Shown: positions 1-8,392, numbered from the stretch's first letter. The stretch is DNA of 64,000 nt from Halorussus lipolyticus (GCF_029338375.1 NZ_CP119804.1:2376955-2440954), one strand, 5' to 3'. Notes: a model not told the origin generated them from the letters alone. Numbers and translations: made by a program.

Positions 1-117
1 TTGGAGGATTGGGACCCCGGCGATGGCCATATAGAGCCACGCGATGATGTACGCCGAGACGAGGATGGGCAGGATGACGATGAGTCCGCTTGCGATGTCG
101 CGTTTCCACGAGGACAT
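1..117 (-). CDS. DUF502-like membrane protein (N-terminus only, cut by window edge)
   Basis: Only the first 39 codons lie inside the window; the rest is beyond the left edge. They start with an ATG at 117 and read a short basic head (SSWKRDIASG) followed by one long hydrophobic helix (about residues 11-35). A basic head followed by a hydrophobic segment rich in I, L, V and P matches the start of the DUF502 family of haloarchaeal integral membrane proteins, whose function is unknown. The family call rests on this short stretch, so it is tentative. Confidence 0.6.
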   Translation of the reverse strand, partial: MSSWKRDIASGLIVILPILVSAYIIAWLYMAIAGVPILQ

Positions 118-272
118 TTGTCGGGAGTATCCGAGCGCAGGTCCATAAACTAGATGCTATCGGTTCGACTGGCGGTGAGAACGTTCGCTGGTCGAGCGAG
201 GCCGAGACTGCGAGAAGTCCGGTCGCGGACGACACCCGCGACTGTTTGGATAGCGATTCGGTGGCCACAGTG

Positions 273-341
273 TTACCCGGCGCAAATGACCTCACCAGTA
301 CCGGCGTAGTAACCGCAACCCCAAGCGAAGAATTCTAGCAT
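273..341 (-). CDS. 22-aa microprotein with perfect Shine-Dalgarno
   Basis: A 23-codon ORF (ATG to TAA) encodes a peptide starting MLEFFAWGCGYY and ending VICAG, with cysteines at residues 9 and 20, no lysine or arginine, and a hydrophobic-aromatic head. GGAGGTGA, a full 8-nt match to the 16S anti-SD, lies 4 nt before the ATG (complement of 346-353). An AT-rich TATA-like box lies at 394-405. SD and promoter together make translation likely although the peptide is tiny. No family is recognised. Two cysteines and a Gly-rich middle could suit a metal site, a disulfide or a modified peptide; that is inference. Confidence 0.5.
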   Translation of the reverse strand: MLEFFAWGCGYYAGTGEVICAG

Positions 342-345
342 GTGT

Positions 346-353
346 TCACCTCC
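346..353 (-). promoter_or_regulatory. Shine-Dalgarno GGAGGTGA of the 22-aa microprotein
   Basis: Read on the minus strand this is an eight-base perfect complement of the haloarchaeal 16S rRNA 3' end, four bases before the ATG. Strong SD sequences are uncommon in this window, where many genes look leaderless. Confidence 0.6.
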
Positions 354-393
354 AGTAGATTGGTAACACCCACCACACATATATCTTTCCAAG

Positions 394-405
394 CTATATA
401 ATTAA
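394..405 (-). promoter_or_regulatory. TATA-like element upstream of the 22-aa microprotein
   Basis: An AT-only stretch (minus strand TTAATTATATAG) lies about 53-64 bases before the microprotein ATG. Initiation about 25 bases downstream would give a short 5' leader that keeps the SD. No other gene start fits it on the minus strand. The rest of 118-471 shows no other convincing gene. Confidence 0.35.
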
Positions 406-471
406 AATTACTCCCCGGATGGCCACTACTATCGAGGGAGACGAACCGAGAATGAGTACAAATTCTTTGTG

Positions 472-1308
472 TCAGCGCCCGAGGACCGCCCGGACCGCGA
501 ACAGCAGGTTCTCCTTGCGCTCCATCACGCGCCGGTAGAAGTACGAGAGCCACTTGTCACCGTAGGGGACGTACTGCCAGACCTCGTACTCGTCGGCGAG
601 GTCGGTCTGGGCGTCCTCGCGGACCCCCATCAGCATCTGAACCTCGAAGTCGGTCCCGTACTCGTCGTGAAGTTCCTCGGCGTAGGCTATCATCTCGGGG
701 TCGTGACTCCCGACCGCGATACCGCCCTCGAACTCCTCGAACATGAACTGGAGGTACTCCTTGTACGCGGCGTTGACCGCCGACTTCTCCTTGAGCGCGA
801 TTTCGGCCGGCGGGTCGTAGGCACCCTTGACGAGTCGGACCTTGCCGGGGAGGTCCGCGAGGCGCTTCAGGTCGTCCTCGGTGCGCTTGAGGTTGGCCTG
901 CACGCAGATGCCGACGCCGCCCTCGTGCTTTTGGGTGAGTTTTTCGAAGATGTCGAGGGTCGCGTCGGTGGTGTCGTGGTCCTCCATGTCTATCCAGACG
1001 AACACGTCGCGCTCGGCGGCGGCGTCCGCGATTCGCTCGACGTTCTCGCGGAAGACCTCCTCGCCCACGTCGAGACCGACCTGCGAGGGCTTGACCGAGA
1101 TGCAGGCGTCGGCGTCGCTGGTCTCGATGTCCTCCAGCAGGCGGATGTAGGCCTCGGCGTCCTCGTCGGCGGGAGCGCGCTCGTGGTAGTGTTCGCCGAG
1201 GAGGTTCAGGATGGCCTTCACGTTCCGGTCGTTGAGGTTCCGGGTGTGTTCGAGGGCCTCAGCCGGTGACTCTCCGGCGACGAACTTGCTGGCGATGGGC
1301 GGTATCAT
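472..1308 (-). CDS. putA: Proline dehydrogenase (PRODH, FAD-dependent)
   Basis: A 278-aa monofunctional proline dehydrogenase, a typical length for this TIM-barrel family. It oxidises L-proline to 1-pyrroline-5-carboxylate with FAD, the first step of proline catabolism. Visible motifs are SVKPSQ (71-76), the DMED strand (107-110), QANL (137-140), KGAY (161-164), a SHD motif near 201 and the C-terminal substrate-binding RRxxE (259-263). No P5C dehydrogenase lies in the window, so the second step is encoded elsewhere. It is a single gene divergent from carS. Family call is firm; the symbol follows common usage. Confidence 0.88.
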   Translation of the reverse strand: MIPPIASKFVAGESPAEALEHTRNLNDRNVKAILNLLGEHYHERAPADEDAEAYIRLLEDIETSDADACISVKPSQVGLDVGEEVFRENVERIADAAAERDVFVWIDMEDHDTTDATLDIFEKLTQKHEGGVGICVQANLKRTEDDLKRLADLPGKVRLVKGAYDPPAEIALKEKSAVNAAYKEYLQFMFEEFEGGIAVGSHDPEMIAYAEELHDEYGTDFEVQMLMGVREDAQTDLADEYEVWQYVPYGDKWLSYFYRRVMERKENLLFAVRAVLGR

Positions 1309-1524
1309 TGGTCAGGGCTTGCCACCGATGGGTCTTTAACGTGGGCGATTTGCGCCTGACAGTTCCCGACGGCCGCGAACCGCTCGACCGTGGCCGGCGG
1401 CAAGGCTTCGAGAAGCGTTCACCACCGAGGTTGGTGTCGATACCGAGCCAATCCCCGAAACCGGACAAAACCCGCCTTCCCGAAACCATCCGGGTTAAAA
1501 CCCCGCGTCCGGTTAGTGAATCGT

Positions 1525-2070
1525 ATGGGTGTCTTCGAGACTGTCGTAATCGCGCTGTGGGCGATGTTGCCCGCCTACGTCCCGAACAACGCCGCGGTGC
1601 TGGCCGGCGGTGGACAGCCTATCGACGGCGGCCGGACGTGGAACGGCGACCGCCTTCTGGGCGACGGCAAGACGTGGCGCGGGACCGCGATGGGGATTCT
1701 GGCCGGCGCGGCGCTCGCGCTGGTCCTCAACGCCGTTCGGGGAAGCGTGTCGAACCTCGCGGGCGTCGCCCTGCCGGCGTTTCCGCTGGCGGTCGTGTTC
1801 GCGCTCCCCGCCGGAGCGATGCTCGGCGACATCGCGGCGTCGTTCCTCAAGCGCCGGACCGGCCGCCAGCGCGGCGCGGCCTTCCCCGGCGTGGACCAGT
1901 TGGACTTCGTGGTGTTCGCCCTCCTGCTTGCGTTCCTCGCCGCTCCCGACTGGTTCGTGGACGTGTTCACCCTCCCGGTGCTGGTCGTCGTGGTCGTCGT
2001 CACGCCGCTCTTGCACCTCTCGACCAACGGCATCGCCTTCGCGCTCGGGTTGAAGGACGAACCCTACTGA
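1525..2070 (+). CDS. carS: CDP-2,3-bis-(O-geranylgeranyl)-sn-glycerol synthase (CDP-archaeol synthase)
   Basis: A 181-aa integral membrane enzyme that transfers CMP from CTP to unsaturated archaetidic acid, making CDP-archaeol for ether-lipid head-group attachment. The protein has 4-5 hydrophobic segments, an early PAYVPNNAAVL motif, the GDGKTWRG loop (about residues 46-53) and GDIAASFLKRR (about 98-108), all typical of CarS. ATG at 1525 is preferred over in-frame upstream codons because the family begins here and a TATA-like GGTTAAAAC sits about 30 bases before it, implying a leaderless mRNA. It stands alone between proline dehydrogenase and a repeat-rich spacer. Confidence 0.9.
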   Translation: MGVFETVVIALWAMLPAYVPNNAAVLAGGGQPIDGGRTWNGDRLLGDGKTWRGTAMGILAGAALALVLNAVRGSVSNLAGVALPAFPLAVVFALPAGAMLGDIAASFLKRRTGRQRGAAFPGVDQLDFVVFALLLAFLAAPDWFVDVFTLPVLVVVVVVTPLLHLSTNGIAFALGLKDEPY

Positions 2071-2090
2071 GACGACCTTTTCCAACGACC

Positions 2091-2138
2091 TTTTTATTGC
2101 GAGAGCAGTCGCCGCTGGCGACTGCGCTCGATAAAAAG
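2091..2138. repeat. Long near-perfect hairpin after carS
   Basis: CTTTTTATTGCGAG at the left and its near complement CGATAAAAAG at the right enclose a continued stem (GCAGTCGCC / GGCGACTGC) around a GCT loop. The stem is about 22 bp with one mismatch and a 2-base bulge. It starts 20 bases after the carS stop. It could serve as a terminator or RNA-stability element, or be one half of the palindromic mobile-like sequence that fills this spacer. Confidence 0.6.
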
Positions 2139-2345
2139 CTCGACCAAAAACACCGGAAGACAAACCGCGTCTTCCGAGCAGTCGGTCGCTTTGCTCCCGA
2201 CAACACGGCGCTCGCTCGTCGCTGGCGCTCCTCGCTCCCGGTGAGTGTCTGGTGCAAACCGCAACCGCCACCGCTCCGCAACCGCACCGCGACAGTTGTC
2301 AAAATGCTCCGTAGCTGGCAAATACATTCTCGATTTTATTAGGAA
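2139..2345. repeat. Spacer of palindromic repeat-family sequence
   Basis: No gene is supported here. The stretch holds the hairpin CGGAAGA-N9-TCTTCCG (2154-2176), also found at 25708-25730, and a run of CCGCAACCGC/CACCGC units that is the reverse complement of the GCGGTGCGGTTGCGG run in the repeat at 37446-37590. It ends in an AT-rich tail around 2325-2400. It reads as an inverted, partly decayed member of the dispersed intergenic family described below. Confidence 0.45.
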
Positions 2346-2499
2346 TATTTATACTGCTTTAGAAAATTAATAGTTGTCTCTAGTATTGCTTCTAATTGCT
2401 CGTCGGTCGCCTGCACGCAGGTGACCAGCGTGGGCCGGGGCGACTTTCGACGCCGACGTGGCTCAGTGCTGACACTCCGACAGTAGCTTTCACTTTGTT

Positions 2500-2524
2500 A
2501 CCTACTTCGGAACAGAACCTACTT
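2500..2524 (+). promoter_or_regulatory. Direct repeat ACCTACTT x2, possible HxlR operator
   Basis: ACCTACTT occurs at 2500-2507 and 2517-2524, 17 bases apart and about 30 bases before the regulator's ATG. HxlR proteins are dimers that often bind their own promoter. The spacing and location fit an operator, but this is inference. Confidence 0.3.
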
Positions 2525-2555
2525 GTCAGTAGTCGCCGAAGCAGGAGTAACGACC

Positions 2556-2912
2556 ATGGCCTCTACTCAGTCCCGAACCGACGCGCCCGAGGAGAAAAAC
2601 CCCGAAGCCTGCCCCGTCGTGGAAGCCATCGAGCAAATCGGCTCTCGCTGGCGACTCGTCGTCCTCCACGACCTCCACGGGAGCGAGAAGCGGTTCAACG
2701 AACTCGAACGCTCGACCGGCGCGAGTTCCCGGACCCTCTCGCGCGTGCTGGACGACTTGGAGGAGACCGGCCTCGTCAACCGTCGCGTCGAGGACAAGCC
2801 AATCGCCACCTACTACAGTCTGACCGAAAAGAGCAGAGACCTCTGCTCGGTGTTCGGCGAACTCGAATCGTGGGCCGACGAGTGGGTCGAGGCCGCGGCG
2901 GGCGACGACTGA
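2556..2912 (+). CDS. HxlR-family winged-helix transcriptional regulator
   Basis: A 118-aa DNA-binding protein. The hallmark HxlR head is present ([20 protein letters not shown], about residues 16-35), with an invariant Cys at 18 and the WRL helix start. A helix-turn-helix follows ([21 protein letters not shown]), then the wing ([18 protein letters not shown]). The Cys is used for redox or thiol sensing in some relatives. ATG at 2556 was chosen over an upstream GTG because the family starts about here. It precedes pyrE by 77 bases but need not regulate it. Ligand and targets are unknown. Confidence 0.85.
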   Translation: MASTQSRTDAPEEKNPEACPVVEAIEQIGSRWRLVVLHDLHGSEKRFNELERSTGASSRTLSRVLDDLEETGLVNRRVEDKPIATYYSLTEKSRDLCSVFGELESWADEWVEAAAGDD

Positions 2913-2989
2913 GGTCGGTCTCGAACCCGGCGAGACCCGCCGCGCCAAACGAAACTGCTTATCACTCCCGCCGCCCCGAAGGTTGGATA

Positions 2990-3511
2990 ATGGCGACCGA
3001 CGACCTCATCGCGGCGCTCCGGGACGCAAACGCGGTCAAGTACGGCGAGTTCGAACTCTCTCACGGCGGCACCAGCGACTACTACGTGGACAAGTACCTG
3101 TTCGAGACGAACCCCGACTGCCTCGAACGCATCGCCGAGGCCTTCGCCGAGAAGGTCGGCGACACCAAACTCGCGGGCGTCGCCCTCGGCGGCGTCCCAC
3201 TCGTCGCGGTCACGAGCGTCGAGACGGGCAACCCCTACGTCATCGCCCGGAAACAGCAGAAAGACTACGGCACGGCCAACCTCGTGGAGGGCCGACTGGA
3301 GGAGGGCGAGGAGGTCGTCGTCCTCGAAGACATCGCCACGACCGGCCAGAGCGCCGCCGACGCGGTGGAGGCCCTTCGGGAAGCGGGCGCGACCGTGAAC
3401 CGGGTCCTCGTCGTGGTGGACCGCGAGGAGGGTGCGGCCGAGAATCTGGCCGACTACGACGTGGAACTCGACTCCCTGCTTACCGCGACCGAACTCCTCG
3501 ATGCCGAGTAG
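2990..3511 (+). CDS. pyrE: Orotate phosphoribosyltransferase
   Basis: A 173-aa enzyme joining orotate and PRPP to form OMP in pyrimidine synthesis. The PRPP-binding loop reads [13 protein letters not shown] (about residues 109-121), with the acidic pair before TTG. The flexible catalytic loop [14 protein letters not shown] lies near 86-99, and the N-terminal [14 protein letters not shown] matches OPRT. The ATG at 2990 follows a TATA-like GCTTATCAC about 30 bases upstream. The next gene, gfcR, is a regulator derived from this same fold, so pyrE and its paralogue lie side by side. Confidence 0.92.
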   Translation: MATDDLIAALRDANAVKYGEFELSHGGTSDYYVDKYLFETNPDCLERIAEAFAEKVGDTKLAGVALGGVPLVAVTSVETGNPYVIARKQQKDYGTANLVEGRLEEGEEVVVLEDIATTGQSAADAVEALREAGATVNRVLVVVDREEGAAENLADYDVELDSLLTATELLDAE

Positions 3512-3615
3512 ACTCCGGAAATAGCGGGACCGGATAGACACATTTGCACAACTCCGTATAACCACGGTTACGTATTTCTGCTGAAATTCTGGCTCCCTGC
3601 TATCGAGGTATTCAA

Positions 3616-3635
3616 GTTCGTGGGGTACATCGAAC
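3616..3635 (+). promoter_or_regulatory. Inverted repeat GTTCG-N10-CGAAC before gfcR
   Basis: Arms GTTCG (3616-3620) and CGAAC (3631-3635) flank ten bases and end six bases before the gfcR ATG. A symmetric site at a start codon could mediate autoregulation. No experimental match is claimed. Confidence 0.3.
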
Positions 3636-3641
3636 GCGGAT

Positions 3642-4358
3642 ATGAACCGCGCAGAGAAGGCGACCCTGCAGTTACAGGCGGTCGCCGTCCTTCGCATGCT
3701 GAAGGAGACGCGAACCTACGACGAGTTGGCCGAGGTCACCGACCTCCCGGCGGGCGACCTGAATCGCTACGTCAACGGCCACGTCCTGCCGAGCGTGGAC
3801 CGTGCCGAGAACATCGTCGGCGGCGTCGGCCGCGACGAACTCGCCACCGAACTCGAATCCCGGATTCGGGTGGACGACGAGGGCTACGTGGACAACTCCA
3901 GCGTCGTCTTCGACCAGTCGTTCCTCGACCTCGTGGCACCAGTCGCCGCCGAATCCCTCGGGTTCGACCGCCCCGACGTGGTGCTGACCGCCGCGACCGA
4001 CGGCATCACCCTCGGGTCCGCGATGGCACGGAACTTCGACGCTCGGGTCGCCTACGCCAAGAAATCCAAGGAGACCGCAGTCGAGGAGTTCATCGAATCT
4101 CGCCAGCGCCTCCAGTCGGGCATCGAACTCACCTACTACCTGCCCTCGTCGGCCATCGACGCCGGGGAATCGGTGCTGGTCGTGGACGACCTGATTCGCT
4201 CGGGCGAGACCCAAGAACTCCTGTTGGACATCGTGGACCGCGCCGACGCCCACGTCGGCGGCGTCTTCGCCCTCATCGCGGCCGGCGACGAGGGACTGGA
4301 CCGCGCGAAGGGTCGGACCGACGCGCCGGTCGGCGCGCTGACGACGTTCGAGGAGTAA
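3642..4358 (+). CDS. gfcR: GfcR-type transcriptional regulator (HTH plus phosphoribosyltransferase fold)
   Basis: A 238-aa protein with an N-terminal helix-turn-helix (about 10-50: QLQAVAVLRMLKETRTYDELAEVTDL) and a C-terminal PRPP-binding fold with the loop VLVVDDLIRSGETQ (about 178-191). This combination defines GfcR, the haloarchaeal regulator of glycolytic and glucose-degradation genes, formerly annotated as a PyrE-like phosphoribosyltransferase. PRPP or a nucleotide sugar is an attractive ligand because the binding loop is intact, but that is inference. It follows pyrE by 130 bases and has its own AT-rich upstream segment. Confidence 0.85.
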   Translation: MNRAEKATLQLQAVAVLRMLKETRTYDELAEVTDLPAGDLNRYVNGHVLPSVDRAENIVGGVGRDELATELESRIRVDDEGYVDNSSVVFDQSFLDLVAPVAAESLGFDRPDVVLTAATDGITLGSAMARNFDARVAYAKKSKETAVEEFIESRQRLQSGIELTYYLPSSAIDAGESVLVVDDLIRSGETQELLLDIVDRADAHVGGVFALIAAGDEGLDRAKGRTDAPVGALTTFEE

Positions 4359-4537
4359 CCCGCCGGAGTCTCCCGACCGTTGCGGAGTTCGACGGTCGAA
4401 TCGAGTAGGCATATCCGTGATGAGTTTTCGATTTTCTCACGGTTTCTCCCGACGATTCGATTCATGTTTGTGCATACATGCTCAGATTCGATGGGAATTC
4501 TTAAGTACGCCTCCGAGAGTATGCTTACTCGTCCAAC

Positions 4538-5959
4538 ATGGGGATCGAAGACACGAGCGACTCCCGTTCCGAGTCCGGTTCGGCCGGCGCGCTCTCGTCG
4601 TATTTCGGCTTCGACGAACACGGCACGGACCTCCGGACCGAAATAGTGGCGGGCCTGACCACCTTCCTGACGATGAGTTACATCGTGGTGGTCAACCCCC
4701 AGATTCTCGCACAGGCTATCAACCTACAGGGCTACACCACGAGCCAAACCCAGTCGATGCTCGCCGTCGTGACGCTCATCTCGGCGGCGGTAGCAACGCT
4801 GGTGATGGCGTTCTACGCCAACAGACCCTTCGCGCAAGCGCCGGGTCTCGGCCTGAACGCCTTCTTCGCGTTCACCGTCGTCCTCGGGATGGGCGTCGCG
4901 TGGCAGACCGCGCTGGCGGCCGTCGTGGTCGAAGGCGTCATCTTCATCGCGCTCACCGCAGTCGGAGCGCGTGAGTACGTCATCCGAATCTTCCCCGAAC
5001 CGGTGAAACTCGCGGTCGGAACCGGTATCGGTCTCTTTCTGGCAATCATCGGTCTCGAAGCGATGGGCATCATCACGGGCGACGCCGGAACTATCGTGGC
5101 GCTGGCCCAAATCGGCCAGAGTCCGGTCGCAATCGTCTCCATCGTCGGTCTGTTCGTCACCTTCGCGCTCTACGCTCGGGGGATTCCGGGGTCCATCATT
5201 GTGGGTATCCTGTTCACCTCCGGGCTTGGCTACGGCGCAGAGTGGTTCGGCCTCGTCCCCGCCGGGACGCTGACCCCGAGTTCGACGCAGGCGACGTACA
5301 ACATCGCTCCTCTCGCGGGAGCCTTCGTCACCGGCCTCGGAAACGTCGAGGCCATCTCGTTCGCCCTCATCGTGTTCACCTTCTTCTTCGTGGACTTCTT
5401 CGACACCGCGGGCACCCTGACGGGCGTCTCGCAAATCGCGGGCTTCCTTGACGAGAACGGCGACCTGCCCGACATCGACAAGCCACTGATGGCCGACGCC
5501 ATCGGAACGACCGTCGGCGGGATGCTCGGAACCTCGACGGTCACGACCTACATCGAGTCGGCCTCGGGCGTCGAGGAGGGCGGCCGAACCGGCATGACCG
5601 CGCTAACCGTCGCCTTCCTGTTCGTGGCGGCGCTGGCGTTCATCCCCCTCGCCGCGGCGATTCCGATGTACGCCTCCCACATCGCGCTGGTCGTCATCGG
5701 CGTCGTGATGTTCCAGAACGTCGTGGACATCGACTGGAGCGACATCACCAACGTCGTCCCCGCCGGGATGACTATCCTACTGATGCCCTTCGCGTTCTCC
5801 ATCGCCTACGGCATCGCGGCGGGCATCGTCTCGTACCCCATCGTCAAACTCGCCGCGGGCGAAGTCGAGGACACCCGGCCCGGCCACTGGGCGCTGGCGG
5901 CCGCGTTCGTGGTCTACTTCTTCGTCCGGACCAGCGGGATGTTGCAGGGAAGCGTCTAA
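4538..5959 (+). CDS. NCS2-family purine permease (AzgA-type)
   Basis: A 473-aa transporter with about 12-14 membrane segments after an acidic cytosolic head. Diagnostic stretches include TEIVAGLTTFLTMSYIVVVNP (near 34-54), PGLGLNAFFAF (near 93-103), KLAVGTGIGLFLAIIGLEAM, and FVDFFDTAGTLTG (near 287-299), which are characteristic of adenine/guanine/hypoxanthine permeases. It likely imports a purine base with protons or sodium. Its place after pyrE and gfcR ties it to nucleotide salvage. A TATA-like TTCTTAAG lies about 35 bases before the ATG. Exact substrate cannot be read from sequence. Confidence 0.85.
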   Translation: MGIEDTSDSRSESGSAGALSSYFGFDEHGTDLRTEIVAGLTTFLTMSYIVVVNPQILAQAINLQGYTTSQTQSMLAVVTLISAAVATLVMAFYANRPFAQAPGLGLNAFFAFTVVLGMGVAWQTALAAVVVEGVIFIALTAVGAREYVIRIFPEPVKLAVGTGIGLFLAIIGLEAMGIITGDAGTIVALAQIGQSPVAIVSIVGLFVTFALYARGIPGSIIVGILFTSGLGYGAEWFGLVPAGTLTPSSTQATYNIAPLAGAFVTGLGNVEAISFALIVFTFFFVDFFDTAGTLTGVSQIAGFLDENGDLPDIDKPLMADAIGTTVGGMLGTSTVTTYIESASGVEEGGRTGMTALTVAFLFVAALAFIPLAAAIPMYASHIALVVIGVVMFQNVVDIDWSDITNVVPAGMTILLMPFAFSIAYGIAAGIVSYPIVKLAAGEVEDTRPGHWALAAAFVVYFFVRTSGMLQGSV

Positions 5960-6056
5960 TCGCTCCCGCCTGCGCTGGGACTTCGTTTCGGCTGTGAGTC
6001 GTTCTCTCGCTTCGGGAAACAGTTATATCGTTGGCTGTCGATTTTACCTTTCGACA

Positions 6057-6350
6057 ATGAGCGAATACGACGAACCCGAGGCGAGCGACGAGACGATAGC
6101 GAAAATCTACTACGCCGACGAGGAGGCCACGCAGGTCGATGCGGCGTTCATCATCGAGGACTGGGACTGGGTGGTCGGATTCGACCAAGTGGCGACCGAC
6201 GAGTACGATTACGTCTCCATTCCGACCGACAAAGTAATCGGCGTGAAGTCCCCGGAGTACGATTCGTTCTCGCGGAACGGGCGGCGAGTGACCGCCTACG
6301 GCGTGGGCGAGGAGGGCGTCGAGGCCTTCGCCGACCGACTTCCGGTGTAG
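6057..6350 (+). CDS. Conserved haloarchaeal hypothetical protein (97 aa)
   Basis: A small, very acidic soluble protein with no membrane segment or cysteine. The start at 6057 is the ATG after a TATA-like TTATATCG box about 30 bases upstream; a longer frame exists but lacks this match. Alternating hydrophobic and acidic residues with a central WDWVVGFDQV stretch suggest a small mixed alpha/beta fold. No function is assigned. It lies between the purine permease and an arylsulfotransferase-like gene without clear operon links. Confidence 0.65.
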   Translation: MSEYDEPEASDETIAKIYYADEEATQVDAAFIIEDWDWVVGFDQVATDEYDYVSIPTDKVIGVKSPEYDSFSRNGRRVTAYGVGEEGVEAFADRLPV

Positions 6351-6389
6351 CCCCCCAATTTTAATCGGCTCGGATTCGTGGGCAGTGAC

Positions 6390-7805
6390 ATGAATCTCCC
6401 CAGTCGCCCGCTTCCCCGCCGGTGGTTGGCCCGCGCTGTGACCGCGTTGGTCGTCCTCGGACTGGTCGCGCCCGCCAGCATCTCCGGAGCGACGTACTTC
6501 GCCACCGCCGAGGACCCCACCAACCTCCGGGCCTCGGTGGACGACCCCGCGAACGGCACGACGATAATCTCGATTCAGGGCTTTCACTTTCAGGGGATGG
6601 CCAACGCCAACAAGCCCGCGAGACTGGTCGCGGTCGGTCCTCGGGGGAACGTGAAGTGGGTCCACAACGGGTCAGGGTTCGACGCCCGGTGGTTCTACGA
6701 CGTGGACCCACTGGAGAACCGGAACCTGCTCGTAACCGCGACGACGCCCAACGCCACGCTTGTCTACGAGTTGAACCCCGAGACGCAGGAACGGGTCTGG
6801 ACCGAGCGCCTGCCCATCCACGACACTCACGACGTGGACCGCATCAACGGCGACCAACTGCTGGTGGCCAACATGCGCGAACCGAACCACGAGGACCGCA
6901 TCTTCGTCTACAACATGACCACCGACGAGACGGTCTGGGAGTGGGAGTTTCGTGACCACGGCTACCCCGAGGAGGGCGGCGGGAGGGCCAAGGACTGGAC
7001 CCACGTCAACGACATCGACAAAATCGGCGCGGGCGAGTATCTGGTCTCTCCTCGGAACTTCGACCAAGTAATCGTGGTCAATCGCTCGACCGGAAACGTC
7101 ACGATGCAGTTGGGGAGCGACGACGACCACTCGGTGCTGTACGAACAGCACAATCCGACCTACCTCGAAAGCGAGAACGGGACGCCGACGGTGCTGGTCG
7201 CCGACAGCGAGAACGACCGCCTCGTGGAGTACGCCAAGACGGGGACCGGCACCGAAAACGGGTGGACCCGGACGTGGACCATCGGCACGCAGGGCCTCAA
7301 CTGGCCGCGAGACGCCGACAGACTCCCGAACGGTAACACGATGGTCGTGGACACGATGCACCACCGCGTCTTCGAGGTCACACCTGAGGGAGAGGTCGTC
7401 TGGGAGTTCCACGCGCCGTGGGCACCCTACGACGTGGAGCGCATCACCTACGGCGACGAACCCGACGGGCCGACCATGCAGGACCTCGGCAAAACAGGAA
7501 GCTACAACCTCAGCGGGAGCGGTCTGCAGGTGCAGGGCAGAGACACCAAGACGGTCTCGTTCTGGGTGGCCGAGACCTTCGAGGGAACGCCGATTTCCGC
7601 GCAGGCCGACCACCTCGCCCGCCTCTGGGCGCACGTCACGCCGTGGATTCGCCCCATCTGGATGACGAGTTGGGAGTTCCTCGGCGCGGTTCTGGCGGGC
7701 GGCGTGGTAGCGGCGTGGGGTCTCGGCGAGGTAATCTACCAGCGTCACCGGATTCGAGCGACCGTCTCGGAACTCGTGCGACGGGTACGGCGACCGGTGG
7801 AATGA
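6390..7805 (+). CDS. Arylsulfotransferase (ASST)-like beta-propeller protein, membrane-anchored
   Basis: A 471-aa protein with an N-terminal membrane segment or signal anchor (about residues 11-31) and a C-terminal one (about 429-446). Between them is an ASST-type propeller with repeated patterns such as HDTHDVDRING, WTHVNDID, LNWPRDADRLPNGN and VVWEFHAPW. The conserved His-rich blades match bacterial aryl sulfotransferases, but the sulfated-His site cannot be proved here, so the real reaction may differ. Most of the protein should face outside. ATG at 6390 is preferred to a GTG at 6378. Confidence 0.75.
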   Translation: MNLPSRPLPRRWLARAVTALVVLGLVAPASISGATYFATAEDPTNLRASVDDPANGTTIISIQGFHFQGMANANKPARLVAVGPRGNVKWVHNGSGFDARWFYDVDPLENRNLLVTATTPNATLVYELNPETQERVWTERLPIHDTHDVDRINGDQLLVANMREPNHEDRIFVYNMTTDETVWEWEFRDHGYPEEGGGRAKDWTHVNDIDKIGAGEYLVSPRNFDQVIVVNRSTGNVTMQLGSDDDHSVLYEQHNPTYLESENGTPTVLVADSENDRLVEYAKTGTGTENGWTRTWTIGTQGLNWPRDADRLPNGNTMVVDTMHHRVFEVTPEGEVVWEFHAPWAPYDVERITYGDEPDGPTMQDLGKTGSYNLSGSGLQVQGRDTKTVSFWVAETFEGTPISAQADHLARLWAHVTPWIRPIWMTSWEFLGAVLAGGVVAAWGLGEVIYQRHRIRATVSELVRRVRRPVE

Positions 7806-8134
7806 ACGCCAGTGCAAGCGGCCGACGGTGGGTATCGAAACGAGGGCGCTCCCGTTGTTCGTTCTCCTCGGCGCGCGAGCAACGCGCGAGGGACGAGTGA
7901 CCGGCCGAACGAAGTGAGGGCGTGAACGAGGAGGCTGGGGAGGCGTGAGGTCCCCGGTTGCGGGACGCGAGCAGTCCGAGTGGAACGAGATTACGAAGAA
8001 ACAACAAAATATTCTTTTAATATATATTATTATGTCTTTAGCAAACGTATTTACGTCTCTCGGCTCCGTCTTAGGTCCCGTCACGCGCTTCCGAGACCAC
8101 CACGTTCTTCCCGGCAAAGCCCCTACGGACGGAC
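7806..8134. other. Gene-free spacer: repeat element then AT-rich tract
   Basis: The first half carries a member of the dispersed repeat family (7866-7975). The second half is AT-rich (around 8005-8035, many TATA-like steps). A 38-codon frame from 8032 overlaps the glutaredoxin start and is not convincing. The AT-rich part may hold the glutaredoxin promoter. Confidence 0.5.
7866..7975 (+). repeat. Dispersed intergenic repeat, copy 1
   Basis: Contains the hairpin GGCGCGCGAGCAACGCGCGAGG (from 7870) followed by GGGACGAG, then GAGGAGGCTGGGGAGGCGTG and AGGTCCCCGGTTGCGG. The same modules in the same order occur at 20431, 37446 and 54509. It is non-coding and lies downstream of the ASST-like gene. 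Confidence 0.6.
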
Positions 8135-8392
8135 ATGGCGAACCTTGAATTGTACGACCTGCCGGGGTGTCCGTTCTGCGCGAAAGTCAGAGACAAACTC
8201 GACGAGTTGGGTCTCGACTACGAACGTCACGAGGTGCCCTCCTCGCACTCCCAGCGCACCGAAGTCGAGGAGGTCAGCGGTCAGACCGGCGTGCCCGTGC
8301 TGGTAGATACGGACAACGGCGTCGAAGGGATGCCCGAGAGCGACGACATCGTGGAGTATCTCGAAGAAACCTACGGCGACGGCGCGGCGTAA
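8135..8392 (+). CDS. Glutaredoxin-like thioredoxin-fold protein
   Basis: An 85-aa single-domain thiol oxidoreductase with the active site CPFC at residues 12-15, the cis-Pro turn TGVPVLV (about 50-56) and the GMPESDDIVEYLEE helix typical of glutaredoxin and GST N-terminal domains. Haloarchaea use gamma-glutamylcysteine rather than glutathione, so the physiological thiol is probably that; this is knowledge of the group, not of the sequence. It is a single gene with a T-rich stretch after its stop. Confidence 0.87.
   Translation: MANLELYDLPGCPFCAKVRDKLDELGLDYERHEVPSSHSQRTEVEEVSGQTGVPVLVDTDNGVEGMPESDDIVEYLEETYGDGAA

Noticed and set aside
469..1269. Long plus-strand frame of 266 codons opposite proline dehydrogenase
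   Set aside because: It is the antisense shadow of a clear proline dehydrogenase; high GC gives long mirror frames. Its Leu/Val/Arg-rich product has no recognisable motif.
8032..8148. 38-codon frame starting in the AT-rich tract before glutaredoxin
   Set aside because: It overlaps the glutaredoxin start and has no SD or recognisable sequence.
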